A DNA stretch of 64,000 nucleotides from Rhodobacter sp. (lineage in GTDB: Bacteria; Pseudomonadota; Alphaproteobacteria; Rhodobacterales; Rhodobacteraceae). The notes under the pieces were generated by a model. That model saw only the letters and a list, made by a program, of their open reading frames with translations, had not been told where the DNA came from and searched no databases. The position numbers were made by a program, and so were the translations under genes. Shown piece by piece: positions 7,964 through 16,950 of the stretch. Where the stretch lies: assembly GCA_020637515.1 (NCBI GenBank), contig JACKKG010000001.1, positions 2,076,501 to 2,140,500 of the forward strand. The letters run 5' to 3'. The stretch's first letter is position 1; each line of letters opens with the position of its first letter.

Positions 7964-9193
7964 TCACTCCCTGAGTTTCGACATCACCAGCGTGGCGTTG
8001 GTGCCCCCGAAGCCAAAGCTGTTCGACAGGATCGAATCGTGATCGACGCCCTCGCGCAGGGTGGTGGCGATTTCTTCGGGCTTCACCGCGGGGTCCAGAT
8101 CGGTCACGTTGATCGAGGGCGCGATGAACCCGCCTTGCATCATGATCAGCGAATAGATCGCCTCGTGCACGCCGGTCGCGCCCAGGGAATGCCCGGTCAT
8201 CGACTTGGTCGAGGCGATGGGCGGCACCTGGCCGTCGCCAAAGACGCGGCGGATCGCCTGCACCTCGGTCACGTCGCCCGCCGGTGTCGAGGTGCCGTGC
8301 GCGTTGATGTAAGTGATCGTGCGGTCTCGCGGCAGCGTCGAGAGCGCCAGCTTCATCGACCGCTCGCCACCCTCGCCCGAGGGGGCCACCATGTCGTGCC
8401 CGTCCGAGGTGGCGCCGTAGCCTGTGACCTCGGCATAGATCCTTGCGCCGCGGGCCTTCGCGTGTTCCAGTTCCTCAAGCACCACGACCCCGCCGCCGCC
8501 GGCGATGACGAAGCCGTCGCGGGTGGCGTCGAAGGGGCGCGAGGCGCTGGTGGGGGTATCGTTGTATTTGGACGACATGGCGCCCATCGCGTCGAACAGG
8601 CAGCTCAGCGTCCAGTCCAGTTCCTCGCCGCCGCCGGCAAAGACGATGTCCTGCTTGCCCATCTGGATCAGTTCGGTTCCGTTGCCGATACAATGCGCGC
8701 TGGTCGAGCAGGCCGAGGTGATCGAATAGTTCACGCCCTTGATCTTGAACGGCGTCGCCAGGCACGCCGAGTTCGTGGACGACATGCAGCGCGTCACCAT
8801 GAACGGGCCCATCCGCTTGGGTGCGCCCTTTTCGATCACCGTCTTGTGCGCGACGAACAGGTTCGAGGTGGACGGCCCGCCCGAGCCCATGACCAGCCCC
8901 GTGCGTTCGTTCGAGACGTCGCTTTCCGACAGGCCGGCATCGGCGATGGCCTGCTGCATGGACAGAAAGTTGTAGGCCGCGCCAGGCCCCATGAAGCGCA
9001 GGTCGCGCTTGTCGATGTGGTCTTCCAGAACGATCTGCGGCGCGCCCTGGACCTGGCTGCGGAACCCGTGTTCAGCATAGTCCGGCGCAAAGACGATGCC
9101 CGAGCGCCCGGCGCGCAAACTGGCCTCGACCTCGGCGGCGGAGTTGCCGATGGGTGAGATGATGCCGATCCCGGTGATGACGACGCGGCGCAT
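7964..9193 (-). CDS. fabB: FabB, beta-ketoacyl-ACP synthase I
   Basis: A 409-residue condensing enzyme of thiolase fold. The nucleophile is Cys162 (SACSTSAH), and His/Lys/His residues lie in HGTSTPAGD and STKSMTGHSLG. Together with FabA it makes unsaturated fatty acids by the anaerobic route. AGGGAG precedes the ATG. It ends five bases before the chosen fabI start. Confidence 0.96.
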   Translation of the reverse strand: MRRVVITGIGIISPIGNSAAEVEASLRAGRSGIVFAPDYAEHGFRSQVQGAPQIVLEDHIDKRDLRFMGPGAAYNFLSMQQAIADAGLSESDVSNERTGLVMGSGGPSTSNLFVAHKTVIEKGAPKRMGPFMVTRCMSSTNSACLATPFKIKGVNYSITSACSTSAHCIGNGTELIQMGKQDIVFAGGGEELDWTLSCLFDAMGAMSSKYNDTPTSASRPFDATRDGFVIAGGGGVVVLEELEHAKARGARIYAEVTGYGATSDGHDMVAPSGEGGERSMKLALSTLPRDRTITYINAHGTSTPAGDVTEVQAIRRVFGDGQVPPIASTKSMTGHSLGATGVHEAIYSLIMMQGGFIAPSINVTDLDPAVKPEEIATTLREGVDHDSILSNSFGFGGTNATLVMSKLRE

Positions 9194-9348
9194 GGGGACT
9201 CCCTGTTGGTTTGCGTCAGGGGTTTACTCACCCTGCTGGGAAAATGCTACCGCATATTCGCCGCGCTGCCCATGGCCCCGGCGACCCCGCGCCCGAATTG
9301 ACGCCGGCCGCGCTGACCGGGCCCCGCCGCGGGGGGATCGGGCGCCGG

Positions 9349-9858
9349 TCAGCTTTCCGAAAGCGCGACCTTCATGTCCTTGACGACATAGATCACCTCG
9401 CCGTCGGCCTCGACGATGCCGTCGGCCACGCCCATGGTCAGCCGGCGGGTCTGGATGGCCTTGGTGAAATCGACCTTGTAGGTCAGCATCTTGCGGTCGG
9501 GGCGCACCATGCCGGTCAGCTTGACCTCGCCCACGCCCAGGGCATAGCCGCGTCCAAGCCAGCCGCGCCAGCCCAGATTGAAGCCGGTCAACTGCCACAG
9601 GCCGTCCAGGCCCAGGCACCCCGGCATGATCGGGTTGCCGGGAAAGTGACAGTCGAAGAACCACAGCGACGGGGTGATGTCGAATTCGGCCACGACATGG
9701 CCCTTGCCATGCAGCCCGCCGTCCCCCGAAATATCGGTGATCCGGTCCATCATCAGCATCGGCGGGGCGGGCAATTGCGCATTGCCGGGGCCGAACAGTT
9801 CGCCTCGGGCGCAGGCCAGCAGGGCGTCCTTGTCGAACCGGGTCGGGTATTGCGGCAT
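9349..9858 (-). CDS. fabA: FabA, 3-hydroxydecanoyl-ACP dehydratase/isomerase
   Basis: A 169-residue hotdog-fold enzyme that dehydrates 3-hydroxydecanoyl-ACP and isomerises the product to the cis-3 form, the entry to unsaturated fatty acids. The active-site His71 (CHFPGNPIMPG) and Asp85 (LGLDGLWQ) are present; the Asp separates it from FabZ. GAGGA precedes ATG 9858, so the longer in-frame start at 9897 is not used. A 155-bp gap with a GC-rich inverted repeat (9312-9320 with 9345-9353) separates it from fabB. Divergent from irr. Confidence 0.95.
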   Translation of the reverse strand: MPQYPTRFDKDALLACARGELFGPGNAQLPAPPMLMMDRITDISGDGGLHGKGHVVAEFDITPSLWFFDCHFPGNPIMPGCLGLDGLWQLTGFNLGWRGWLGRGYALGVGEVKLTGMVRPDRKMLTYKVDFTKAIQTRRLTMGVADGIVEADGEVIYVVKDMKVALSES

Positions 9859-10004
9859 TCGTCGATCCTCGTTGGCAGGGTTTTCCCCGTCTAGCACCCT
9901 TGTTTCCGCCCTGACAAGGCGAAGGGTGGTCCGGACGGCGACGCGGGGGGGCAGGGCGGGGCAGGGGCATTGAATCCGGCGCCCGCGCGGCTTAAGACAG
10001 GGCC

Positions 10005-10445
10005 ATGACGCATGATTTTGCCCCGCCGGGTCCTCAGGCCCAGGAACGCGCCGCGCGCTGGCTCGGTCTTGCGGGCCTGCGCCCGACGCGCCAGCGCCAG
10101 GCGCTGGCCGCGTTGCTGGTCGGCGACGGCGAGAACCGCCATGTCACCGCCGAGAGCCTGTTCGCCGCCGCCCGTGCGCGCGGCGCGGGCGTGTCGCAGG
10201 CGACGGTCTACAACACGCTCAGGGCATTCTGCGAGGCCGGGCTTCTGGCCGAGATCACCGTCGATGCGACGCGCAGCTATTTCGACACCCGCACCGACGA
10301 TCACCCGCATTTCTTCTGGGAGGACAGCCAGGCGCTGACCGATGCTCCGGCCGAGGACCTGAAGATCCTGCGCCTGCCGCAGGCCCCCGAGGGTTGCGAG
10401 GTGTCGCGCGTCGATGTCGTCATCCGCCTGCGCCGCTGTCGCTGA
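10005..10445 (+). CDS. irr: Irr, iron response regulator (Fur family)
   Basis: A 146-residue Fur-family repressor with a winged helix at about 25-85 and a dimerisation domain with His100/His102 (DDHPHFFW). Rhizobial Irr represses iron-using and iron-storage genes when iron is low and is inactivated through haem. This copy has no Cys-Pro dipeptide, so the classic haem regulatory motif is absent. The location divergent from fabA is usual for Rhodobacteraceae Irr. The likely target mbfA is 4 kb away. Adjacent to rlmJ with no gap. Confidence 0.85.
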   Translation: MTHDFAPPGPQAQERAARWLGLAGLRPTRQRQALAALLVGDGENRHVTAESLFAAARARGAGVSQATVYNTLRAFCEAGLLAEITVDATRSYFDTRTDDHPHFFWEDSQALTDAPAEDLKILRLPQAPEGCEVSRVDVVIRLRRCR

Positions 10446-11216
10446 ATGCTGTCCTATCAGCACCTTTATCACGCCGGGAACCTCGCGGATGTGCACAAGC
10501 ACGCGCTTCTGGCCTGGACGCTGGACTACCTGACCGCCAAGGACAAGCCGCTTACCTATCTGGAAAGCCACGCGGGGCGGGGGCTTTACGACCTGTCCGC
10601 GCCCGAGGCCGTGAAGACCGGCGAGGCCGCGCAGGGCATCGGCCGGCTGGTGGAACGCATCGCGCCCGACCATCCCTATGCGCGGGTGCTGGCACGGGTG
10701 CGGGCTGCGCATGGCCCCTCGGCCTATGCCGGATCGGCGCTGATCGCGGCGATGCTGTTGCGTGACACTGACAGCGTGCACCTGGCGGAACGCCACCCCC
10801 GGGAACACGCCGCCCTCGTGCAGGCGATGCTGCCCTTTGCGGTGCGCGTGCACCAGGCCGACGGCTTTGCCAAGATGCAGGAACTGACCCCGCCGACGCC
10901 CCGGCGCGGCCTGTTGCTGATCGACCCCAGTTTCGAAACCGCCGCCGACTACGAGGGAATGCCCCGGTTCATCGGCCAGGTCGCGCGCAAATGGAACGTG
11001 GGGGTGATCGCACTGTGGTATCCGATCCTGACGGATGCGCGCCACGATGCCATGCTGGCGGCGCTGGACGCTGCCCACCCCGGCGCGCTGCGCCACGAGG
11101 TCCGCTTTCCGCCCGCCCGTCCGGGGCATCGCATGGTCGGATCGGGCCTGTTCGTCGTGAACCCGCCCTGGGGGCTGGCCGACGAGGCCGCGCGCCTTGA
11201 GGCGCTGTTCGCCTGA
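10446..11216 (+). CDS. rlmJ: RlmJ, 23S rRNA adenine(2030)-N6-methyltransferase
   Basis: A 256-residue SAM-dependent methyltransferase that modifies A2030 of 23S rRNA. The N terminus (MLSYQHLYHAGNLADVHKH) is characteristic. The catalytic motif IV reads DPSFE at Asp160, where the E. coli enzyme has DPPY. Its ATG follows the irr stop directly. It is convergent with the DUF2254 gene, with only two bases between the two stops. Confidence 0.9.
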   Translation: MLSYQHLYHAGNLADVHKHALLAWTLDYLTAKDKPLTYLESHAGRGLYDLSAPEAVKTGEAAQGIGRLVERIAPDHPYARVLARVRAAHGPSAYAGSALIAAMLLRDTDSVHLAERHPREHAALVQAMLPFAVRVHQADGFAKMQELTPPTPRRGLLLIDPSFETAADYEGMPRFIGQVARKWNVGVIALWYPILTDARHDAMLAALDAAHPGALRHEVRFPPARPGHRMVGSGLFVVNPPWGLADEAARLEALFA

Positions 11217-11218
11217 CC

Positions 11219-12421
11219 TCAGGCGTCGAGCAGCGCGCGTTCGTCCGCGAGCCGCAGCGCCGCCTCGGCATGGGCGCGCGCCCGGACGGCCAGCGCGGCC
11301 GCGGCCTCGGCCAGTTCGGCGTCGGGGCTTCGCGTCAACGCCGTCAGCGCCGCCAGCAGCGGGCGCACCACCTCGATCATGGCCGCCCCGTCGCGCGCGA
11401 TGGGCGCAAAGCCCGCTTCGACCAGATCGGCGGCCGCCAGGGCCGGCACGAACACGCGCGGCTGGCTCAGGCCGTCGTCCGGTTCGACCCGGCCCCAGTC
11501 CCAGAGCAGGCGCACCAGCGTGCCGATCACCTCGATCGCCGTGCCGGGATCGTTCACCGCGGGCGACAGCGCGCGCGAGGCGATCTCGGACAGCACGGTC
11601 AGACCCAGGCCCGGGTCTTGTTCGTAACTGCGCCGCTTGCCGATGACGAAGCAGCGCGCCAGCGCGGCGTCATCGGCCACGCCGCCGACGCGCGCGATGG
11701 GGGCCCCCTTCAGCACCACCTCGCCCGGACGGTTCAGCACCCAGACCGGCCCTTGCGAACAGGCCGCCAGGCCGGCCACGTCGATCGCCTGGATCACCCC
11801 CGACACCGGCGCGGGCAGGTCGCGCGCGCCCTCGGCGATCACCGTTGTGGCGGTCATCGGACTGGCGCCCAGGGCCGGCTGGCGGCGCAAGTGCCGCAAC
11901 GAGGCCGAGGCCTGCGCCTCGGCCCGGGACAGCGCGTCGCCCAGCGTGCCCAGCGTCGTCAGGTGGTCGATCCAGCGGATCAGCGCGACGACGACGCCCG
12001 CCACCACCAGCAGCGTGACCCCCAGAACCAGGGGCGCGCCCCCGTCAAAGCCGGCGTGGAACAGGATCAGCGCGGTCAGCGCATAGACAAAGGCGCCGAT
12101 GAACACCGCCAGAACCGTCTGCGTGGTGCCGTCCGCGATCATCAGTTGCAGGACCCGGGGCGTCGCCGTGCCCGCCGCGCCCCGATGCACGGACACCATG
12201 GTGCCCAGCGAAAAGGTCGAGACCGCCAGCATGGACGACGCCAGGATGCTCAGCACCGGCACCACGGCCTGGGCGCCGAAACGGCCGCCCAGCGCCTCGG
12301 GCACCAGCGGCGCGGCCAGATGCGCGCCGGCGACCACCAGGATCGCCAGCAGCGCGAACATCGCGACCCTGAGCCAGAGCTGCCCGGCCAGCCGCCGGGC
12401 CAGGATCAGCGCCCGGAACAC
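11219..12421 (-). CDS. DUF2254 family membrane protein
   Basis: A 400-residue predicted inner-membrane protein of the DUF2254 family; function unknown. About four hydrophobic segments occupy residues 10-155, followed by a soluble C-terminal half with the conserved stretch GVIQAIDVAGL and PAVNDPGTA. The start is GTG. It begins five bases behind the small metal-binding protein gene, so the two are probably cotranscribed. Confidence 0.85.
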   Translation of the reverse strand: MFRALILARRLAGQLWLRVAMFALLAILVVAGAHLAAPLVPEALGGRFGAQAVVPVLSILASSMLAVSTFSLGTMVSVHRGAAGTATPRVLQLMIADGTTQTVLAVFIGAFVYALTALILFHAGFDGGAPLVLGVTLLVVAGVVVALIRWIDHLTTLGTLGDALSRAEAQASASLRHLRRQPALGASPMTATTVIAEGARDLPAPVSGVIQAIDVAGLAACSQGPVWVLNRPGEVVLKGAPIARVGGVADDAALARCFVIGKRRSYEQDPGLGLTVLSEIASRALSPAVNDPGTAIEVIGTLVRLLWDWGRVEPDDGLSQPRVFVPALAAADLVEAGFAPIARDGAAMIEVVRPLLAALTALTRSPDAELAEAAAALAVRARAHAEAALRLADERALLDA

Positions 12422-12425
12422 GCGC

Positions 12426-12632
12426 TCAGGCCGGGGCCGGGGCGGCCGGGAAACCGATGCGGTCCAGCGCCGCGATCGCGGCGGCCGGCTCCAGCGGGCC
12501 GCTGACGGTCACCTGGCGGCTGTCCATGTCAAAGACCGCGGCCCCGCCCAGAGGTTCGAGCGCGGCGGTGATCGAGGCGCGGCAATGCCCGCAGCTCATG
12601 TCGGGAACCGAAAGGGTGAAGGTGTCGCTCAT
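12426..12632 (-). CDS. CopZ-like heavy-metal-associated (HMA) domain protein
   Basis: A 68-residue single HMA domain with MSCGHC, ligands Cys14 and Cys17, the metal site of copper chaperones. A strong AGGAGG precedes the ATG. It would bind Cu(I) or a similar soft metal in the cytoplasm. No P-type ATPase or CueR-like regulator is nearby; the only partner is the DUF2254 membrane protein immediately downstream. Confidence 0.88.
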   Translation of the reverse strand: MSDTFTLSVPDMSCGHCRASITAALEPLGGAAVFDMDSRQVTVSGPLEPAAAIAALDRIGFPAAPAPA

Positions 12633-12784
12633 CGGGGCCTCCTGCTTGTCTGGCGACGAAACCCCTGGCGACCGGGGCTGTCAAGCCTTCCAGCCACGGG
12701 AAGGGGCGCGAATTCCGTGCCGCCGATTGCCAGCCCGCCGCTTTGGCGCTAAGTGCGGCCCGTCCCCACCCGCAGGAGCCCCCG

Positions 12785-13459
12785 ATGATCCCGACGCCGC
12801 ATATCGACCCGGCCCAGATGGCCCGACTGACCGCCCGGATGCTTCTGGACGTCGGCGCGGTGCATTTCAACGCGCGCGAGCCCTTCACCCACGCCTCGGG
12901 CAACAAGGCGCCGACCTATGTGGATTGCCGCAAGCTCATCAGTTTCCCGCGCATCCGCGCCACGCTGATGGATTTCCTGGCCGCCAAGGTGATGGCCGCC
13001 GCCGGATTCGAGGCCTTCGACAACATCGCCGGCGGCGAGACCGCGGGCATCCCCTTCGCCGCGCTGATCGCTGAACGCCTGGCGCTGCCGATGACCTATG
13101 TGCGCAAGAAGCCCAAGGGCTACGGTCGCAACGCCCGGATCGAGGGGGTGATGACCGAAGGTCAGCGCGTCCTTCTGGTCGAGGACATGACCACCGACGG
13201 CGGCTCCAAGCTGAGCTTCGTCGATGCGATCCGCGAGACCGGCGCCAGCTGCGCCCATACCGCGGTGATCTTCTACTATGACATCTACCCGGAAACCGTG
13301 ACCCGGCTGGGCGACCACGGGGTCAGCCTGCACTACCTCTGCACCTGGTGGGACGTCCTGGCCGAGGCCCGCGCGCGCGGCGATTTCGACGCCGAAACCC
13401 TCGATTCGGTCGAGGCCTATCTGCGCGCGCCCAGGGCCTGGACGCCGCCCGGCGCCTGA
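12785..13459 (+). CDS. pyrE: PyrE, orotate phosphoribosyltransferase
   Basis: A 224-residue enzyme converting orotate and PRPP to OMP in pyrimidine synthesis. The PRPP-binding loop VLLVEDMTTDGGS lies at about 129-141, and the mobile-loop lysines are in VRKKPKGYG. AGGAG precedes ATG 12785. Divergent from the CopZ-like gene; repeat copy B follows its stop. Confidence 0.93.
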   Translation: MIPTPHIDPAQMARLTARMLLDVGAVHFNAREPFTHASGNKAPTYVDCRKLISFPRIRATLMDFLAAKVMAAAGFEAFDNIAGGETAGIPFAALIAERLALPMTYVRKKPKGYGRNARIEGVMTEGQRVLLVEDMTTDGGSKLSFVDAIRETGASCAHTAVIFYYDIYPETVTRLGDHGVSLHYLCTWWDVLAEARARGDFDAETLDSVEAYLRAPRAWTPPGA

Positions 13460-13468
13460 TCCGGCCCG

Positions 13469-13515
13469 ATCATCTTGTCGAAAATACGCCGGGGGTGCGG
13501 GGGCGGCGCCCCCGC
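13469..13515 (+). repeat. 3'-end modular repeat, copy B
   Basis: The core CATCTTGTCGAAAATACGC (13471-13489) is identical to copy A. It is followed by GGGGGTGC and a perfect hairpin GCGGGGGC (13497-13504) / GCCCCCGC (13508-13515). The hairpin side faces the AraC-type gene stop at 13535; the core side faces the pyrE stop. Fills the gap between two convergent genes. Confidence 0.75.
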
Positions 13516-13534
13516 GCGCGACACCGGCGCGCGG

Positions 13535-14371
13535 TCAGGCCCGGGGCACCACCGGCCCCGCGGGCTTCTTGCGGAACGCGCTGGGCGTCATGCCCGCGTT
13601 CTTCTGGAAGGCGCGGGTGAAATAGCCCGGCGAGTTGAAGCCGAGCATCTCGGCGACGTGCTTGATCGGCATCCGCGTCTCGGTCAGCAGGCGGCGGGCC
13701 TCGAAATGCAGCCGGTCGTCCAGCAGTTGATGCGCGCTCTTGCCGCACGAGGCGCGGCACACCCGGGTCAGGTGGGTCGGCGTGACGCCCAGGGCCTCGG
13801 CGTAATCGGCCACCGCCCGGTTCGAGCGGAAATCGCGCTCCAGAAGCGACGAATAGCGCGCCACCAGTTGCTGCGCGGCGGCCGGGCGCTGGGGCATCGT
13901 TTCCAGCGCGCGCTCGCGTTCCAGCTGGCGGTCCATCCAGACGCCCAGCAGCCCCAGATGGTGCTGGGCGGCCTTTTGCGACCCCGAGCGCGCGCTTTCC
14001 AGTTCGCGCTGGATGGCCTCGAGGATCGCCACCAGTTCCTTTTGCGAGATCGGATCGCGCGGGCGCAGGAAATGCGGCGTTCGCGGCAGGTCGAGCCCGT
14101 GGTTGCGCCCGAAGAAGACCGAGCTTCCCTGCACCCGCGCCGCCATCTCGAACCCATACATCGTGCCCGGCGGAATGAAGACCGCGTTGTTGGGCCCATA
14201 GCCGCGGGTCGATCCGGCGACGGTGATGCGCCCCTGTCCCTGGGTGAACCACAACAGGACCGGCTCGCGCAGGGCGCGCATGGCCTCGACACGCCAGCGG
14301 CCGGCCGCGGCCAATCGTGAGATGGGCGTCAGTCTCAGGGACGACGGGGTATCGGGAATGATGGTCATCAT
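13535..14371 (-). CDS. AraC family transcriptional regulator
   Basis: A 278-residue regulator with an N-terminal cupin-like sensing domain (about 20-120) and a C-terminal AraC DNA-binding domain with two helix-turn-helix motifs (about 180-270; LGFNSPGYFTRAFQKNAGMTP is the second). Two adjacent ATG codons at 14371 and 14368 are possible; no strong ribosome site separates them. Neighbours give no clue to the regulon; the nearest upstream gene is miaA on the same strand, 119 bases away. Confidence 0.85.
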   Translation of the reverse strand: MMTIIPDTPSSLRLTPISRLAAAGRWRVEAMRALREPVLLWFTQGQGRITVAGSTRGYGPNNAVFIPPGTMYGFEMAARVQGSSVFFGRNHGLDLPRTPHFLRPRDPISQKELVAILEAIQRELESARSGSQKAAQHHLGLLGVWMDRQLERERALETMPQRPAAAQQLVARYSSLLERDFRSNRAVADYAEALGVTPTHLTRVCRASCGKSAHQLLDDRLHFEARRLLTETRMPIKHVAEMLGFNSPGYFTRAFQKNAGMTPSAFRKKPAGPVVPRA

Positions 14372-14490
14372 CGGTCCGTGGCAGCGGCGTGCGACAACCC
14401 TAGGGGCCGCGCCCCGTGCAACCCAAGGAGAATCACACGCGCCCGTGAACACCCCGCGGCAGGCGTTGCAAAACGGTGACTCTGGACAAG

Positions 14491-15429
14491 TCAGGGGATA
14501 ACCCTGTGGATCCAGCCCGTCATGCGGTTGCGAAACCAGCTGCGTTGACGCTTCGCGAACTGGCGCGTGGCCAATGTTGCGGCATCGACGGCCTCTGGCA
14601 ACGAGATGTGGCCCTTGAGATGGGCGGTCAGTTCGGGTGCGCCGATGGCTTTTGTCCACAGCGCCGACGCCGGCTGGCCGCCGTCGGCGGGCCAGTGGGG
14701 CAGGGCGGCGCGGGCTTCGTCCAGGGCGCCCTGGTCCAGCATCTGCGCAAAGCGGCGGGCGATTCGGTCGTTGAGCCAGTCCTTGTCGGGCCGCAGCACC
14801 CAGGCGGTGGCATGCGCCAGCGGCAGCGCCGGCGTGCCGGTTTCGGCCTGCCAGTCTGCCAGGCCCCGGCCAGTGGCGCGCAGGACCTCCCAGGCGCGTT
14901 GCACGCGGGCCGGGTTCCGGCGGTCGATCCGCTGCAAGGTCGAGGGGTCCAGATCGGCCAGCAGCGCGCCGATCCCCCGGTCGCGCAGGATCGCATCGGC
15001 CTCGGCGCGGATCGCGGGCGGGGTTGGCGGAATCTCGGCCAGCCCCTCGGTCAGGGCGGTCAGGTAAAGCCCGGTTCCGCCCACGATCACCGGATTTGCG
15101 GGCAGAAACGGCGCCACCTCGCGCAGCCAGTGGCCCACCGAATAGTCGGCGCCCCTGGGCACATGCCCATACAGCCGATGCGGCACGCGGGCCTCGTCGC
15201 GGGCCGAGGGGCGCGCCGACAGGACGCGCCAGGCATCGTGCACCTGCAACGCGTCGGCGTTCACCACGGTGCGGCCCTGCGCCTCGGCGATGGCCAGGGC
15301 CAGCGCGGACTTGCCGCTGGCGGTCGGCCCGGCGATCAGCACGGGCTTGTCCGGGTCGGGCAGGGGCAGGTCGGCGAACATCGGCGGGTTGGCGGGTTTG
15401 TCGTTGATCCTGCCGGGGTTTTCCGACAT
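14491..15429 (-). CDS. miaA: MiaA, tRNA dimethylallyltransferase
   Basis: A 312-residue enzyme adding a dimethylallyl group to A37 of tRNAs that read UNN codons. The P-loop GPTASGKS, the DALQVHDAWRVLSARP region and GGTGLY are typical. The start is uncertain: ATG 15429 and ATG 15381 are both possible and neither has a clear Shine-Dalgarno; the shorter form (296 residues) is closer to the common family length. Divergent from pyrH. Confidence 0.9.
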   Translation of the reverse strand: MSENPGRINDKPANPPMFADLPLPDPDKPVLIAGPTASGKSALALAIAEAQGRTVVNADALQVHDAWRVLSARPSARDEARVPHRLYGHVPRGADYSVGHWLREVAPFLPANPVIVGGTGLYLTALTEGLAEIPPTPPAIRAEADAILRDRGIGALLADLDPSTLQRIDRRNPARVQRAWEVLRATGRGLADWQAETGTPALPLAHATAWVLRPDKDWLNDRIARRFAQMLDQGALDEARAALPHWPADGGQPASALWTKAIGAPELTAHLKGHISLPEAVDAATLATRQFAKRQRSWFRNRMTGWIHRVIP

Positions 15430-15503
15430 TTTGCGCGCGATTGAAACCACCCGATTGCCGCCCCGCCGTTCCGGCGCTGGCGCCGGGCAAGGAAAGGCCC
15501 CCG

Positions 15504-16229
15504 ATGAGCACATCCGCCCCCCCGTCCTATCGCCGCGTCATGCTGAAGATCTCGGGCGAGGCCCTGATGGGCGACCAGGGGTTCGGCCTGCATCCGCCCA
15601 CCGTTCAGCGCATCGCGCACGAGGTGAAGGCGGTGCATGACGACGGGGTCGAGGTCTGCATGGTGATCGGCGGCGGCAACATCTTTCGCGGGCTCTCGGG
15701 TTCGGCCCAGGGGATGGAGCGGACGACGGCCGACTACATGGGGATGCTGGCGACGGTGATGAACGCGCTGGGGATGCAATCGGCGCTGGAGCAGCTGGGC
15801 ATCCACACCCGCGTCATCAGCGCCATTCCGATGGACCAGGTCTGCGAACCCTATATCCGCCGCCGAGCCGTGCGCCACCTTGAGAAAAAGCGCGTCTGCA
15901 TCTTTGCCGCAGGCACCGGAAACCCGTATTTCACCACCGACACCGCCGCGACGCTGCGCGCCAGCGAAATGGGCTGCGAGGGCGTGTTCAAGGGCACCAA
16001 GGTGGACGGGGTCTACGACAAGGACCCCAAGAAATTCCCCGACGCCAAACGCTACCAGACCGTCAGCTACGACGAGGCGCTGGAAAAGAACCTGGGCGTG
16101 ATGGATGCGACGGCGATCGCGCTGGCGCGTGACAACAAGCTGCCGATCATCGTCTTCTCGCTGGACGAGCCGGGCGGCTTCCGCACGATCCTCGGCGGTC
16201 GGGGAACCTATACGCGCGTGCAGGGCTGA
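15504..16229 (+). CDS. pyrH: PyrH, UMP kinase
   Basis: A 241-residue amino-acid-kinase-family enzyme phosphorylating UMP to UDP. KISGEAL at the N terminus, the GGGN phosphate loop (VIGGGNIFRG) and FAAGTGNPYFTTDTAA are family hallmarks. GGAAAG precedes ATG 15504. It opens the conserved run pyrH-frr-uppS-cdsA-dxr. Confidence 0.97.
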   Translation: MSTSAPPSYRRVMLKISGEALMGDQGFGLHPPTVQRIAHEVKAVHDDGVEVCMVIGGGNIFRGLSGSAQGMERTTADYMGMLATVMNALGMQSALEQLGIHTRVISAIPMDQVCEPYIRRRAVRHLEKKRVCIFAAGTGNPYFTTDTAATLRASEMGCEGVFKGTKVDGVYDKDPKKFPDAKRYQTVSYDEALEKNLGVMDATAIALARDNKLPIIVFSLDEPGGFRTILGGRGTYTRVQG

Positions 16230-16335
16230 CGCGGCGCTCACACGCTTGGGTGTTTCTTTTTCAGCCCCGCCGGGGTAGATCATGACGCCGACCCCCGCCC
16301 CATCCGGCGGGCCCGGCCCGAGACAGGAAGAAAGC

Positions 16336-16899
16336 ATGTCCGACGAGATCGAAATCGACATCGACGACCTCAGCCGCCGCATGGACGGGGCGCTGGCCTC
16401 GCTGCGCACCGAATTCGCAAGCCTGCGCACCGGGCGGGCCTCGGGGTCGATGCTGGAACCGATCCAGGTCGATGCCTATGGCCAGATGACGCCGATCAAC
16501 CAGCTTGGCACGGTGAACGTGCCCGAACCCCGGATGGTGACGATCAACGTCTGGGACAAGGGCATGGTGAACAAGGTCGAGAAGGCCATCCGCGAAAGCG
16601 GCCTGGGCATCAACCCGCAGCTCAACGGCACCATCATCATGCTGCCGATCCCCGAGTTGAACGAGGAACGTCGCCGCGAGCTGACCAAGGTCGCGGGCGC
16701 CTATGCCGAGCACGCGCGCGTCGCCGTTCGCAACGTGCGCCGCGACGGCATGGACCAGATCAAGAAGGCCAAGAACGCCGGCATGTCCGAGGATGACCAG
16801 AAACTTTGGGAATCCGAGGTGCAGGAACTGACCGACAAGCACATCGCGCTGGTCGACAAGGCGCTTGAATCGAAACAAGAAGAGATCATGCAAGTCTGA
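16336..16899 (+). CDS. frr: Frr, ribosome recycling factor
   Basis: A 187-residue factor that, with EF-G, splits post-termination ribosomes. LRTGRASGSMLEPIQVDAYG and the long helical hairpin domain are typical. AGGAAG precedes ATG 16336. Lies 106 bases after pyrH, the usual order in proteobacteria. Confidence 0.97.
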   Translation: MSDEIEIDIDDLSRRMDGALASLRTEFASLRTGRASGSMLEPIQVDAYGQMTPINQLGTVNVPEPRMVTINVWDKGMVNKVEKAIRESGLGINPQLNGTIIMLPIPELNEERRRELTKVAGAYAEHARVAVRNVRRDGMDQIKKAKNAGMSEDDQKLWESEVQELTDKHIALVDKALESKQEEIMQV

Positions 16900-16950
16900 G
16901 TGCCGCCCGCGCTGCCGGGACCGCGTCGCGTTTCAATCCTTGGAGTTTCC

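Noticed and set aside
9312..9353. Terminator after fabA
   Set aside because: GCTGACCGG/CCGGTCAGC forms a long inverted repeat with an inner stem, but no T-run follows on the minus strand and it overlaps the fabA stop.
9859..10004. Iron control element (Irr box) between fabA and irr
   Set aside because: No inverted TTTAGAA-like or similar motif could be recognised by eye; only GC-rich runs are present.
16241..16261. Terminator after pyrH (ACAC...GTGT with a T-run)
   Set aside because: Only a four-base-pair stem; too weak to support.
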